Below, in pieces: positions 16,051 to 24,354 of a stretch of DNA of 64,000 nucleotides (position 1 is its first letter; every line of letters begins with the position of its first letter). Source of the stretch: an uncultured Planctomycetota bacterium. GTDB taxonomy: Bacteria; Planctomycetota; Phycisphaerae; Sedimentisphaerales; UBA12454. The stretch spans positions 1 through 64,000 of the forward strand of contig CAINDG010000038.1 of NCBI GenBank assembly GCA_903847315.1, in the 5' to 3' direction. The notes below the pieces were generated by a model. That model did not search any database, was not told where the DNA came from, and saw only the letters and a program-made list of their open reading frames with translations. Position numbers and translations under genes: made by a program.

Positions 16051-16617
16051 TTAATTACCGAAGCTGACTTTTGGAACTGATTTTTCGGCGGAGTCTTCGA
16101 TTTCAAAAAAGTCGCGTTTTGCGAAGCTAAACATTCCTGCAACGACATTCGACGGGAACATCTGGATTTTGTTGTTATAGAACAAAACTTCGTCGTTATA
16201 GGCCTGTCGTGAAAAAGCGATTTTGTTTTCCGTACTGGCAAGCTCTTCCTGCAGGGCAAGAAAATTTTGATTGGCCTTTAAGTCCGGATACGCTTCGACC
16301 GTCACGAGGAATTTGCTCAGCGCCCTGCCGAGCATACCTTCGGCTTTGGCGGATTCTGCGACGCTTTTTGCACCCATCGCCTGACTGCGGGCGTTGGTAA
16401 CGGCCTCGAGGGTTCCCCGCTCGTGCTGCATATAACCCTTTGCAGTCTCAATAAGATTTGGTATCAGGTCGTGGCGGCGTTTGAGCTGAACGTTAATCTG
16501 CGACCATGCATTGGCGACCCGATTGCGAAGTCCGACAAGTGAGTTGTAAATGCCAATCACAAACATAATCAGCAGAGCAACCGCTACAATCAGTAAAAGA
16601 AAAATCTTCATAAACAT
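16051..16617 (-). CDS. lemA: LemA family protein
   Basis: A 188-residue membrane-anchored protein with an N-terminal helix (MKIFLLLIVAVALLIMFVIG) and the LemA core: YNSLVGLRNRVANAWSQINV, LKRRHDLIPNLIETAKGYM and AYPDLKANQNFLALQEEL, then IAFSRQAYNDEVLFYNNKIQ and MFPSNVVAG. The fold is a long helical bundle. The biochemical role is unsettled; linkage to htpX-type proteases is widespread and seen here with a 5-nt gap. The ATG at 16617 has AGGA 6 nt upstream, and a second ATG two codons later is possible. It follows galM by 18 nt in the same operon. Confidence 0.9.
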   Translation of the reverse strand: MFMKIFLLLIVAVALLIMFVIGIYNSLVGLRNRVANAWSQINVQLKRRHDLIPNLIETAKGYMQHERGTLEAVTNARSQAMGAKSVAESAKAEGMLGRALSKFLVTVEAYPDLKANQNFLALQEELASTENKIAFSRQAYNDEVLFYNNKIQMFPSNVVAGMFSFAKRDFFEIEDSAEKSVPKVSFGN

Positions 16618-16635
16618 AAACTGTCCTTTCAAAAA

Positions 16636-17676
16636 TTACCGGACTGAAAATTTATATATCGTCAACTGCCGATAGACTTCGCCCGGCTGTAAAACCGTCG
16701 ATGGGAAATAAGGCCTGTTGGGCGAATCGGGAAAATGCTGTGCTTCAAGACAAAAGGCACTATGCTTATTATAAATTCCGGCGGCTTTGCCGGTTACGCC
16801 ATCAAGGAAATTACTGGTACAAAATTGGACAGCCGGTTCGGTCGTGAAAACTTCCATTACCCTGCCGCTTTTGGGTTCGACGACCTTTGCGGCAAAGGAA
16901 AACTCCTCTGGCGAGGGCTTATTCAGAATATAATTAAAATCGTATCCGAGCCTGAATTTACCGATATTTTCGCCGATTTCTTTGGATTCTATAAGGTCAA
17001 ATTCAGTATCTTTGATATTTTTAATTTCGCCCGTGGGAATATAACAGTTGTCAACAGTGGTGATTTTGTCGGCATTTATATTTATCAGGTGCGCAAGGAT
17101 ATCGCCGCCGTCGTGGCCGGCAAGATTGTAACAACTGTGGTTTGTAAGATTAACAATCGTTTTTTTGTCCGTTACCGCTTCATAGCCTATTTTCAGTTCG
17201 TTATCATCGGTCAAAGTATAAGTAACAGATGTATTTAAATTTCCGGGATAGCTTTCTTCGCCGTCAGGGCTTAAATATTTGAAGATAACGCCGCAGGCGT
17301 CGCCGTCCTTAAATTCCTTTCCCTGCCAGGGAGCCCTGCTAAAGCCCCGGATACCGCCGTGGAGGTGATTTTTGCCGTCATTAGCGGCCAGTTTGTATTC
17401 TTTGCCGTCGAGTGTGAATTTGGCATTGGCTATACGATTTGCGTACCGTCCGACCGTACAGCCTAAATAAAATCTATCGCTTATATACGCTTCAAGGTTA
17501 TCATAACCGAGGACGATATCGGCCGGTTTGCCTTTTTTGTTAGGAACTTCGAGCGAAACAAGCGTTGCGCCAAACGAGATGAGCTTTGCCGTCATACCGG
17601 CGTTGTTTTTTAAGATAAAAAATTCGACACTTCTGTTTCCGCTGAGTTTCCCGAAAATGCCTTTTTCAACTGTCAT
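16636..17676 (-). CDS. galM: Aldose 1-epimerase (galactose mutarotase)
   Basis: A 346-residue cytoplasmic enzyme interconverting alpha and beta anomers of galactose and related aldoses. Family motifs are FGATLVSLEVPNKKGKPADI, GCTVGRYANRIANAKF, NHLHGGIRGFSRAPW, LTNHSCYNLAG (catalytic His) and the C-terminal CLEAQHFPDSPN (catalytic Glu). Length is typical. The ATG at 17676 is preceded by GAGGCGAAAA and lies inside the end of the upstream zinc-finger gene (11-nt overlap), implying translational coupling. It shares an operon with lemA and htpX, an unusual mixture of sugar metabolism and envelope quality control. Confidence 0.95.
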   Translation of the reverse strand: MTVEKGIFGKLSGNRSVEFFILKNNAGMTAKLISFGATLVSLEVPNKKGKPADIVLGYDNLEAYISDRFYLGCTVGRYANRIANAKFTLDGKEYKLAANDGKNHLHGGIRGFSRAPWQGKEFKDGDACGVIFKYLSPDGEESYPGNLNTSVTYTLTDDNELKIGYEAVTDKKTIVNLTNHSCYNLAGHDGGDILAHLININADKITTVDNCYIPTGEIKNIKDTEFDLIESKEIGENIGKFRLGYDFNYILNKPSPEEFSFAAKVVEPKSGRVMEVFTTEPAVQFCTSNFLDGVTGKAAGIYNKHSAFCLEAQHFPDSPNRPYFPSTVLQPGEVYRQLTIYKFSVR

Positions 17677-18079
17677 TTTTCGCCTCACATTTATCCTTAT
17701 CGAATATTTCCGCCAGAAGTTTAATTATCTTTCTATCCTTATCCAAAGTTCCTTTGGCAAGGACCTGAGACAATTCGCCTCTGTCGAACCATAAACCATG
17801 CCCTTTTGGGCAGCGGTCAATAATAACAGGGTGATTTTCCTGACCGGCGTTAATTTTGTGCATTTTTTTGAGGCATATCGGACAGGGTCGGAGCCGTTCT
17901 TTAGAGGATTGTGCCTGTTTAAATGAATCGATAAGGAGTTTCCCCCGTTTTTCGTCTTCCAAAAGCAATTCGAGTTCGCCGCCGTCGAGCCAGATGCCGC
18001 CGCAGGCGACACAGTGGTCAATCTCCACCTGCTGAAGCTCAAGTACAATCATCGGATTTTTACAGGCCGGGCAATCCAT
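17666..18079 (-). CDS. Double zf-TFIIB zinc-ribbon protein
   Basis: A 137-residue protein made of two related zinc-ribbon units. The first has CPAC (residues 3-6) with HCVACGGIWLDGGEL. The second has CPIC with DRCPKGHGLWFDRGEL. The IW/LW-LDxGEL signature is that of the zf-TFIIB (COG3809-type) family. In the second unit the last Cys-x2-Cys pair reads CPKGH, so His may replace Cys as a ligand. Function is unknown; such proteins are often fused or linked to membrane proteases. First gene of the zf-galM-lemA-htpX operon. Confidence 0.85.
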   Translation of the reverse strand: MDCPACKNPMIVLELQQVEIDHCVACGGIWLDGGELELLLEDEKRGKLLIDSFKQAQSSKERLRPCPICLKKMHKINAGQENHPVIIDRCPKGHGLWFDRGELSQVLAKGTLDKDRKIIKLLAEIFDKDKCEAKNDS

Positions 18080-18186
18080 TTTATCACTTTTTCCGCTAAG
18101 TCTATTTACAATTGTGCTAATTCTAACAAGCCCCGTCCTGATGAGAAAGCAAAAAATCTATTTGGCCGGCCAGTGCACTAAAAGCT

Positions 18187-18214
18187 TTGACATTTTTTGG
18201 GGCGTTCTTACAAT
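18187..18214 (+). promoter_or_regulatory. Sigma70-like promoter of sppA
   Basis: TTGACA (18187-18192), 16-bp spacer, TACAAT (18209-18214). The predicted start near 18221 is followed by GAAAGGG and the ATG at 18248. Confidence 0.75.
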
Positions 18215-18247
18215 TATACCGATATCCAAAAAAGAAAGGGTAAAAAA

Positions 18248-19273
18248 ATGGAAACAGCAGGAAATCCTTATCCATCCAGTCCGCTACAGCAAACCGTCCG
18301 AAAAGGCACCGGCTGGAAGATATTCTTCGGCATTATCTTAGGATTGTCAATAATAGTAAATCTTGTTCTGTTTATTGCCCTTATCGCCATCGGCGCCGAA
18401 ATACTGATTGGGACAGACACAAGCGAGTATTTCATCGAAAAGGTAATCGAGGACGGCCCTGGCAGCAGTAAAATAGTGGTTATAAAAATAGAAGATATAA
18501 TCAATAACGACCTTGCCGATGAGGTTGCCAGCCAGATAAAAGCAGCCAAAAATGATAAAAACGTCAAGGCGTTAATATTCAAAACCATTACTCCCGGCGG
18601 CGAAGACTCGGCCAGCGACAGAATTTATGATGCAATAAGCCGATTCAAAAAGGAGACCGGTAAGCCCGCAGTCGCATTTATGCAGACAATCGCTACATCC
18701 GGCGGCTTTTATACCTCGGCGGCCTGCGATAAAATTATCGCAGAACCTACCGCTATCACAGGTTCAATCGGCGTGATAATGGGGCATTTCGTCATTCAGG
18801 ACCTGCTCGAAATGAAACTGGGCATAAAACCTGTAATTGTCAAATCGGGACCAAAGAAGGACTGGCCTACATCATTTGAGCCGGTAACTGAAGAACAGCT
18901 GGCATATCTCAGGGAAACACTGATTATGCCGGCTTATGAAAGATTTGTTGGAATTGTGGCCAAGAGCAGAAAAGATAAACTCACCATCGAACAGATACGC
19001 GTTTTGGCGGACGGCAGCGTTTATAATGCTCAACAGGCTCTTGATAACAAACTGATTGATGAAATCGGATATATGGAGGAGGCGGTAGCGAGCGCAAAAT
19101 CGCTGGCAAAGATTACCAATGCCAAAGTTGTGGAATATAACAAGCCTTTTTCGCTCCAAGACTGGCTGGGAGCAAAATCAGGAAAATCATTTCTGCATTT
19201 TGACCGCAATACGCTGTACGAACTTACAACGCCGCGGTTGATGTATCTGTGGGACGCAGGACTAAACTTTTAG
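18248..19273 (+). CDS. sppA: Signal peptide peptidase SppA, short form
   Basis: A 341-residue membrane-bound serine protease that degrades cleaved signal peptides. The ATG at 18248 is chosen for the GAAAGGG before it; the frame extends upstream but would cross the promoter. A single N-terminal membrane helix (about residues 24-52) precedes the ClpP-like fold. The nucleophile is predicted as Ser151 in TIATSGGFYTSA. The general base is predicted as Lys203 in KSGPKKD, 52 residues later, as in the B. subtilis enzyme. ITGSIGVIMG and LADGSVYNAQQALDNKLID are typical. The short single-domain form contrasts with the double-length E. coli SppA. Its end overlaps the convergent PEP-CTERM gene by 12 nt. 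Confidence 0.92.
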   Translation: METAGNPYPSSPLQQTVRKGTGWKIFFGIILGLSIIVNLVLFIALIAIGAEILIGTDTSEYFIEKVIEDGPGSSKIVVIKIEDIINNDLADEVASQIKAAKNDKNVKALIFKTITPGGEDSASDRIYDAISRFKKETGKPAVAFMQTIATSGGFYTSAACDKIIAEPTAITGSIGVIMGHFVIQDLLEMKLGIKPVIVKSGPKKDWPTSFEPVTEEQLAYLRETLIMPAYERFVGIVAKSRKDKLTIEQIRVLADGSVYNAQQALDNKLIDEIGYMEEAVASAKSLAKITNAKVVEYNKPFSLQDWLGAKSGKSFLHFDRNTLYELTTPRLMYLWDAGLNF

Positions 19274-19975
19274 CTTCGAACTCCTGCGGCCAAACAGCAT
19301 AAATCCCACAGCGGTAAAGATCGCAATCGAAGCCGGTTCTGGAATATTACATCCGGCTACAGCCACGGACATATTATCCAGTCCCCAGCTTTCATCGCAA
19401 ACATTCTGAAGTCCGAGTCCGGAAAATTTGAGGGCTAATAAACTATTAACGTGATTAAAGGTGAAGCTCAAATGATAAACAGAATCGCCGTAAAAGTCAT
19501 AGCCAAGCGTGTTTATTTCCGCCGCACCTGTATAGGCCGGATATTCTTCTCCGCTCGAATAAGAACCCGGATAAGACTGCATATGTCCATCTTCCCATGA
19601 ATTACTGAACGATGTACTTAACAATACCGGGCCGTTAACTACGCCAAGCTGCCAAACGTCCGGACCCCAGTCGGTGCTTGTGCCGTCCCAGGACTGAATC
19701 ACGAACAAATCAAACGATACCGTAACAGAGTTATGCACAGGCAGATTGCCAAGAGATAAAGTAACAGTGTCATTTTCGGCAAACTGGCCAAGAAATTCCC
19801 TGTTATTGGCCGGAGTTGTATCTGTTGACGTGCTTGACCACTCTGAGCCAACAACAGATTCAAAATCATTGGAATAAATAACGGCGGCATTTGCCTTACC
19901 CGCCGTCAAAGCTAATACAACAATAATACTGATTAAAGAGCCCGCTAAACAAAATGCAATTACCTTTTTCATCAT
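19262..19975 (-). CDS. PEP-CTERM sorting-domain protein
   Basis: A 237-residue exported protein. AGGA lies 6 nt before the first of two ATGs. A signal peptide (KKVIAFCLAGSLISIIVVLAL) ends near ANA. The mature part starts VIYSNDFESVVGSEWSS and continues as a jelly-roll-like beta domain (VTVSFDLFVIQSWDG, YHLSFTFNHVNSLLALKFSG, ESWGLDNMSVAV), similar in outline to lectin-like or carbohydrate-binding modules. The C-terminus is IPEPASIAI, a hydrophobic stretch and GRRSSKLKV: a PEP-CTERM signal for exosortase processing. Ligand unknown. Confidence 0.85.
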   Translation of the reverse strand: MMKKVIAFCLAGSLISIIVVLALTAGKANAAVIYSNDFESVVGSEWSSTSTDTTPANNREFLGQFAENDTVTLSLGNLPVHNSVTVSFDLFVIQSWDGTSTDWGPDVWQLGVVNGPVLLSTSFSNSWEDGHMQSYPGSYSSGEEYPAYTGAAEINTLGYDFYGDSVYHLSFTFNHVNSLLALKFSGLGLQNVCDESWGLDNMSVAVAGCNIPEPASIAIFTAVGFMLFGRRSSKLKV

Positions 19976-20089
19976 AGTCTTCCTATTCCTGTTTTTTCTA
20001 TTTTATTTACTGACGATAAAGCAGAGAATCAGCCGTTTTTTTTAACAGCAGTGGTGTCCGCCCCAAAATATTCAACCCCAAAAAAATTT

Positions 20090-20851
20090 CTAAGCAGTCT
20101 TTGCTGATTTTTTCTTGCCGATGACCAAAATAGAACCCAAGGCAACAAAAGCAACAGTAGCAGGTTCCGGTATCGGAGGACACTTTACAAGGTAATCCTG
20201 CGAGCCGCAATAAGAAAGCGACCACAATTCGGTCGTAGGGCCTGTGCCATTAAGAGAATGCAGCCAGGCATTTGCCGTCTGATAATCCAGATTTGTCGCT
20301 TTAAAGCCTTTATCGCCAGCGGTACCATCAACCGTAACATCCCAGCCAGCAGGAGAAGTCGGCAGATTTTCATAGATAATCTCCCAGACGGCAGCGGCAA
20401 AGGCCTCGGCATTGCTGTTCTGAAGCGAAGTATAGCTGCCACCGGCAGACCATGCCGGGTCATAATATCTGCCCCACAGTTCGGAAAGATAAGCAGCTTT
20501 TGCCGAGCCCATCGTCTCGCCGAGGAATGTTGTCGGTATTGGGCCATCCTGCGGCTTAATCACATTGTAAGTAAGACTACCGGGCGCAATATATTCGGAA
20601 AGGTCCATACAGAAACCGCCAACATAGCCGTTATTAAGATACTGGCCCTGGCCTGTACCGGCAGTTTTGTTTAACATATAAACACCCGCATAAACATCTA
20701 CGCCATTAAGACCGCCGCCCCAGATTGTCATCGTATCCTTGGCTCCGAAGCCAGGCTGAGTGGCCGTAACAGTGCTGTAAACCGGCGTAGCCAGAGTTTG
20801 TGCATTTAGAACAAACAATACACCCAAAAACAGAGATATTATCTTTTTCAT
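20090..20851 (-). CDS. PEP-CTERM sorting-domain protein
   Basis: A 253-residue exported protein with signal peptide MKKIISLFLGVLFVLNAQ. The mature region contains GGFCMDLSEYI, AAYLSELWGRYYDPAW, AFAAAVWEIIYE and LDYQTANAWLHSL, a pattern found in other planctomycete and proteobacterial PEP-CTERM proteins of unknown role. It ends IPEPATVAF, a hydrophobic helix and GKKKSAKTA. The ATG at 20851 has AGGA 4 nt and GGAGG 12 nt upstream. A second, decayed copy of this start region, including the ribosome site, lies 72 bp upstream. Confidence 0.85.
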   Translation of the reverse strand: MKKIISLFLGVLFVLNAQTLATPVYSTVTATQPGFGAKDTMTIWGGGLNGVDVYAGVYMLNKTAGTGQGQYLNNGYVGGFCMDLSEYIAPGSLTYNVIKPQDGPIPTTFLGETMGSAKAAYLSELWGRYYDPAWSAGGSYTSLQNSNAEAFAAAVWEIIYENLPTSPAGWDVTVDGTAGDKGFKATNLDYQTANAWLHSLNGTGPTTELWSLSYCGSQDYLVKCPPIPEPATVAFVALGSILVIGKKKSAKTA

Positions 20852-20966
20852 CTATCCTGAAACCTCCAAAAAAATAGTTTTTGTATAAAGTCCACCCCAA
20901 AACAGAGATACTATGTTTTCTATCTGTCCTAAAACCTCCCAAAAAACAGTTTTTGTATAAAGTACC
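20823..20966. repeat. 72-bp tandem duplication spanning the start of the PEP-CTERM gene
   Basis: Two head-to-tail copies, 20823-20894 and 20895-20966, share long blocks such as CAGAGATA and GTTTTTGTATAAAGT at a constant 72-bp offset. On the minus strand each copy contains GGAGG and the first codons of the gene. In the outer copy the ATG has become ATAG, so only the inner start can work. Confidence 0.8.
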
Positions 20967-21197
20967 CCAGTAAAAAGTTCCCTTCCTATATATATTACGA
21001 AATAAAAAAGGTGGTGCTAAACAAGACAAGGGAAAGATTCTTCAGTTCCGATAATATGAAGTTCAATTAAGAAGTTTACAGAAAGAGACCGCTGAAATTT
21101 TTAGAAAAAATTTTTCTGGTCTTATAATGTGCAGGATTTGAAAAAAATTATTACTGTGTTATATGCTGTTTTCGAGCAAAGCAGGATATGTCCCGAT

Positions 21198-22673
21198 TTA
21201 TCGAGATTCCGAATTTTCGCCGGAAACCCGCCAGGAAAGGCCATAGGCAGTAATGCCATCCGGAAGAGGAGAATTGAGGCTGTGAGAGACAACAAGCTCA
21301 TAGGTGGTATTCGGGTCGAGCGGCGTATAAAGATGTTCAACGTTATCAACTGGACTATCACTATAGTCAACGAGTTCCGACCTGCCGGTTTCATTGATAA
21401 TCCATAACTGAAGCTGTAAATCTCTCCATAAGTTCAACTGGAGATTAAAGGGGTATTGGTCTTCGTAAACCTTGTTCCATACAAGGGTCGCGGTCAGCTG
21501 ATTATGAGAGTCGCCGGCGGTTTGGAATTTGTAAACTTTTTCCTCAATATAATTGGGGTCAATCATATTAAGATCCCAGCCGATTATTTTCACGTCGCCG
21601 TCGCGCTGCATACCGGCAGTAAGAACCTTATAGGCAGTTAAGCCGTCAATCATTCCAGCCCCCTGCCTGAAGTCGAGCGGATATTCATAGTCATCGTTAG
21701 CAGTAGAATAACCTTTATGCCAGCCGACCAGCTTTTTGGCGCCAGTCATCAAAATAGATTTCATTACACAATTGCCTGCAAAAGGAGAAGCCGCAAACTG
21801 CAGGTTCGGGTCTGTCTTTGCCTTTTGAATAAGCACAGATGCAACGCCGGCTACTACCGGAGCGGCAAAACTCGAATAGTCGCCGCTCGGCCTGTAAAGC
21901 CCGTCAGTGCCCGCTACGGCGACAAGACAATTACCCGGCGCAACAATGTCGGGCTTGCATCGGCCGTCAAGCGTTGGGCCCGCGGTAGAATGGTTCGCAT
22001 CGGGTATATTGAATTCCGAGAGTGAATCGGCCGAATTGACAACACCGACTGCGAGGACATTCGTGCCCGCCGCCGGATACAACGGCAAATCGTAAGAAGC
22101 CTTGCCGTTGCCGATTGAGGCAACTATCAATACGCCGAACCTATCGGCCATATTATCAATGCCTCTTGTCCACCAGGCCTCAGAAGACCAGCCAAGACTC
22201 ATTGTAATCAAATCATCCTGCGGCCAACGGCCCGGAAATACATAATCCACAATAAAGTGCCAGAATTCATAAACATTCAATCGCGCGTCAGGAACTGCGG
22301 TTTTGTATGAAAAATCGCCAAGCGGTTTATAAAACGCATTGGCATCAAAACCGGCAAGAATCGAAGCAATCGCTGTTGAGTGACTTGATACACCGCCGGC
22401 GAGAGCCTGGTCATCATAAAAACTAACTTTAAGGCCTTTGAAACACTTATGAGAAATATCAGGCCTGTAATCATTCTGAGGCTCAGAGCCAATATACGTA
22501 TCGCTCCTGCAGACAAGGCCAATATTCAGGCCTTTGCCTGTAAGATTGGGGTCTATATCGCTGATTTTGTACAGGCCGGCAACATCGAAAGCAGCCGGCT
22601 GAACACCACCGGCCATTGCCAGCGACGTGCAAAACAGCAAAATTACAACCAAATTTAAAAATCTACGGGCCAA
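21198..22673 (-). CDS. Secreted subtilisin-like serine protease (S8 family)
   Basis: A 491-residue exported protease. The start is a TTG at 22673 with AAGGGA at correct spacing, giving a signal peptide ARRFLNLVVILLFCTSLAMA. The subtilase core has a probable catalytic Asp in LNIGLVCRSD, His in SSHSTAIASILAG (aligned with HGTHVAG), oxyanion Asn in VASIGNGKASY and nucleophile Ser in GDYSSFAAPVVAG (aligned with GTSMAAP). The variant sequence around each catalytic residue marks a divergent branch, but all four key positions are present. Residues about 370-491 form a beta-sandwich (P-domain-like) tail without a sorting signal, so it is likely periplasmic or secreted. Confidence 0.85.
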   Translation of the reverse strand: MARRFLNLVVILLFCTSLAMAGGVQPAAFDVAGLYKISDIDPNLTGKGLNIGLVCRSDTYIGSEPQNDYRPDISHKCFKGLKVSFYDDQALAGGVSSHSTAIASILAGFDANAFYKPLGDFSYKTAVPDARLNVYEFWHFIVDYVFPGRWPQDDLITMSLGWSSEAWWTRGIDNMADRFGVLIVASIGNGKASYDLPLYPAAGTNVLAVGVVNSADSLSEFNIPDANHSTAGPTLDGRCKPDIVAPGNCLVAVAGTDGLYRPSGDYSSFAAPVVAGVASVLIQKAKTDPNLQFAASPFAGNCVMKSILMTGAKKLVGWHKGYSTANDDYEYPLDFRQGAGMIDGLTAYKVLTAGMQRDGDVKIIGWDLNMIDPNYIEEKVYKFQTAGDSHNQLTATLVWNKVYEDQYPFNLQLNLWRDLQLQLWIINETGRSELVDYSDSPVDNVEHLYTPLDPNTTYELVVSHSLNSPLPDGITAYGLSWRVSGENSESR

Positions 22674-22708
22674 AAAAGTCCCTTAAAAATCAAGAAAACT
22701 TAAATCAT

Positions 22709-22737
22709 ATTATATCACATTTTGCCTAACTTTTCCA
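22709..22737 (-). promoter_or_regulatory. Sigma70-like promoter of the subtilase gene
   Basis: Minus-strand TGGAAA (22732-22737), 17-bp spacer, perfect TATAAT (22709-22714). The predicted start is near 22702, 29 nt before the TTG start codon. Confidence 0.7.
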
Positions 22738-22808
22738 GACTATCTGTTTTAATTTTTAAGTCTTTATGAGTACAGAATTAACGGCATAAAATAAGGCCTA
22801 TTTACGCC

Positions 22809-22837
22809 TTGCTAAAAAATCCTCAGATTGCTATACT
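22809..22837 (+). promoter_or_regulatory. Sigma70-like promoter of the pyrimidine/aromatic operon
   Basis: TTGCTA (22809-22814), 17-bp spacer, TATACT (22832-22837). The predicted start near 22844 leaves a leader of only about 38 nt before pyrR. Confidence 0.7.
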
Positions 22838-22881
22838 CTTTAGCTGTTTCGGACATTTGAAACACAGGGATAAGCAATAAT

Positions 22882-23409
22882 ATGGAAGTCCTTTTAAGTT
22901 CCGATAAAATCGCTGATTGCATTACCGCTCTGGCTGATGAGATTGTTTCAAAGGCAGCCAGGGGCGACAAAATCGCTGTTATTGGAATTAGGAGCAGGGG
23001 CGAAATTCTCGGCAAACGCCTTAGCGACGCACTATCCAAAAAACTCAAAACAAAGCTCCCCTGCGGCACTCTGGATATAACGCTTTACCGCGACGATATA
23101 AACAATCCACAGGGCCAGAGCCAGCCGCTGGTAAGAAGCACCGAAATAGGCTTTGATATCGACGACAAAATAATCATTCTCGTCGATGATGTTTTGTACA
23201 CAGGCAGAAGCACCCGTGCAGCGATGGATGCCTTGATTGACCTGGGCAGACCAAAAGCGATAAGACTTGCGGTACTTATCGAAAGAACCGGCAGAGAACT
23301 GCCAATCTCAGCGGATTTTGTCGGCCTCAAGGTTGACCTGCCCGCCGAAAAAAGCGTACAGGTTAATTTCGTTGAATCCGACGGCAAAGACAGAGTTATT
23401 GTAATATGA
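22882..23409 (+). CDS. pyrR: PyrR: pyrimidine regulator / uracil phosphoribosyltransferase
   Basis: A 175-residue type I phosphoribosyltransferase. The PRPP loop is ILVDDVLYTGRSTRAAMDAL, and the family also shows GIRSRGEILGKRL and TLDITLYRDD. In Bacilli PyrR binds pyr mRNA to promote termination and has weak uracil phosphoribosyltransferase activity. Here the leader between the predicted promoter and the ATG is only about 38 nt, with no room for an anti-terminator hairpin. RNA binding at an internal site or a purely enzymatic role should therefore be considered. First gene of pyrR-pyrB-pyrC; its stop overlaps the pyrB start (ATGA). Confidence 0.93.
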   Translation: MEVLLSSDKIADCITALADEIVSKAARGDKIAVIGIRSRGEILGKRLSDALSKKLKTKLPCGTLDITLYRDDINNPQGQSQPLVRSTEIGFDIDDKIIILVDDVLYTGRSTRAAMDALIDLGRPKAIRLAVLIERTGRELPISADFVGLKVDLPAEKSVQVNFVESDGKDRVIVI

Positions 23410-24353
23410 GCAAAAAAGAATTTATCTGGAATCGCAAACACCTTATCGGGCTGCGGGATTTGAGCAGAGAGGAAATTGAATATATTCTCGATACCGCACA
23501 GGGCTTCGAGCAGGTAAGTACGAGAAGCATTAAAAAAGCCCCTACCCTTCGCGGAAAAGTAGTAGTAAATTTATTTTTTGAAGACAGTACAAGAACACGC
23601 AACAGTTTTACGCTGGCAGCCAACAGGCTCAGCGCGGACGTCATAGAATTCACGCAAAAAAGCAGCAGCGTAAACAAAGGCGAAACGCTGCTGGATACCG
23701 CAAGAAATCTCGAAGCGATGGGTATTGACATTGTCGTGATAAGACACAGCGCGGGAGGCGCACCGAAATTCCTGAGCAGAAATATAAACGCCAGCGTCGT
23801 CAACGCAGGCGACGGCTACTGCGAACATCCGACACAGGGATTGCTGGATACTTTCACAATAAGAAAGATAAGAGGCTCGCTCGAAGGGCTTAAAATCGCG
23901 ATTGTGGGCGATATAGCCCATTCACGGGTGGCGAGAAGCGATATATACGCGATGACAAAACTCGGCGCCGAAGTTACGCTTGTCGGCCCGCCGACTCTTA
24001 TGCCGGCAAAAATCAACCAGCTTCCGGTACAGGTGAGCTATTCGCTGGATGCGGTCATCGGGCAGGTCGATGTAATCAATATGCTGCGGATACAATTTGA
24101 AAGAATGGGAACAAATCCATTTCCATCCATAAAAGAATATTCGCACTACTTCGGCCTGACGGTTGACAGGATGAAAAAAATGAAAAAAGACGTCCTTGTT
24201 ATGCATCCCGGACCAATCAACAGAGGCGTGGAGATAGAAAGCGAAGTGGCCGACGGCCCAAACAGCGTAATCCTGCAGCAGGTAACAAACGGACTGGCGG
24301 TAAGAATGGCGGTACTGTTCCTTGTCAATCAGGGCGCGATGGTAAAAGAATAA
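23406..24353 (+). CDS. pyrB: Aspartate carbamoyltransferase catalytic subunit
   Basis: A 315-residue enzyme joining carbamoyl phosphate and aspartate, the first committed step of pyrimidine synthesis. Carbamoyl-phosphate motif FFEDSTRTRNSF, later HPTQGLLDTFTI, KIAIVGDIAHSRVARSD and MHPGPINRGVE are all intact. Length fits the catalytic chain. No pyrI regulatory subunit is nearby, so class B or C type organisation is likely. The ATG overlaps the pyrR stop by 4 nt and the pyrC start follows after 1 nt. Confidence 0.96.
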   Translation: MSKKEFIWNRKHLIGLRDLSREEIEYILDTAQGFEQVSTRSIKKAPTLRGKVVVNLFFEDSTRTRNSFTLAANRLSADVIEFTQKSSSVNKGETLLDTARNLEAMGIDIVVIRHSAGGAPKFLSRNINASVVNAGDGYCEHPTQGLLDTFTIRKIRGSLEGLKIAIVGDIAHSRVARSDIYAMTKLGAEVTLVGPPTLMPAKINQLPVQVSYSLDAVIGQVDVINMLRIQFERMGTNPFPSIKEYSHYFGLTVDRMKKMKKDVLVMHPGPINRGVEIESEVADGPNSVILQQVTNGLAVRMAVLFLVNQGAMVKE

Positions 24354-24354
24354 T

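Noticed and set aside
20706-21029. 107-codon minus-strand frame over the start of a PEP-CTERM gene
   Set aside because: It is an out-of-frame reading of the 72-bp tandem repeat and the start of the real gene; its apparent protein repeat is a product of the DNA repeat.
22793-22810. AAGGC/GCCTT hairpin as a pyr attenuator
   Set aside because: It lies upstream of and partly within the predicted -35 box, so it would not be transcribed, and its stem is only 5 bp.
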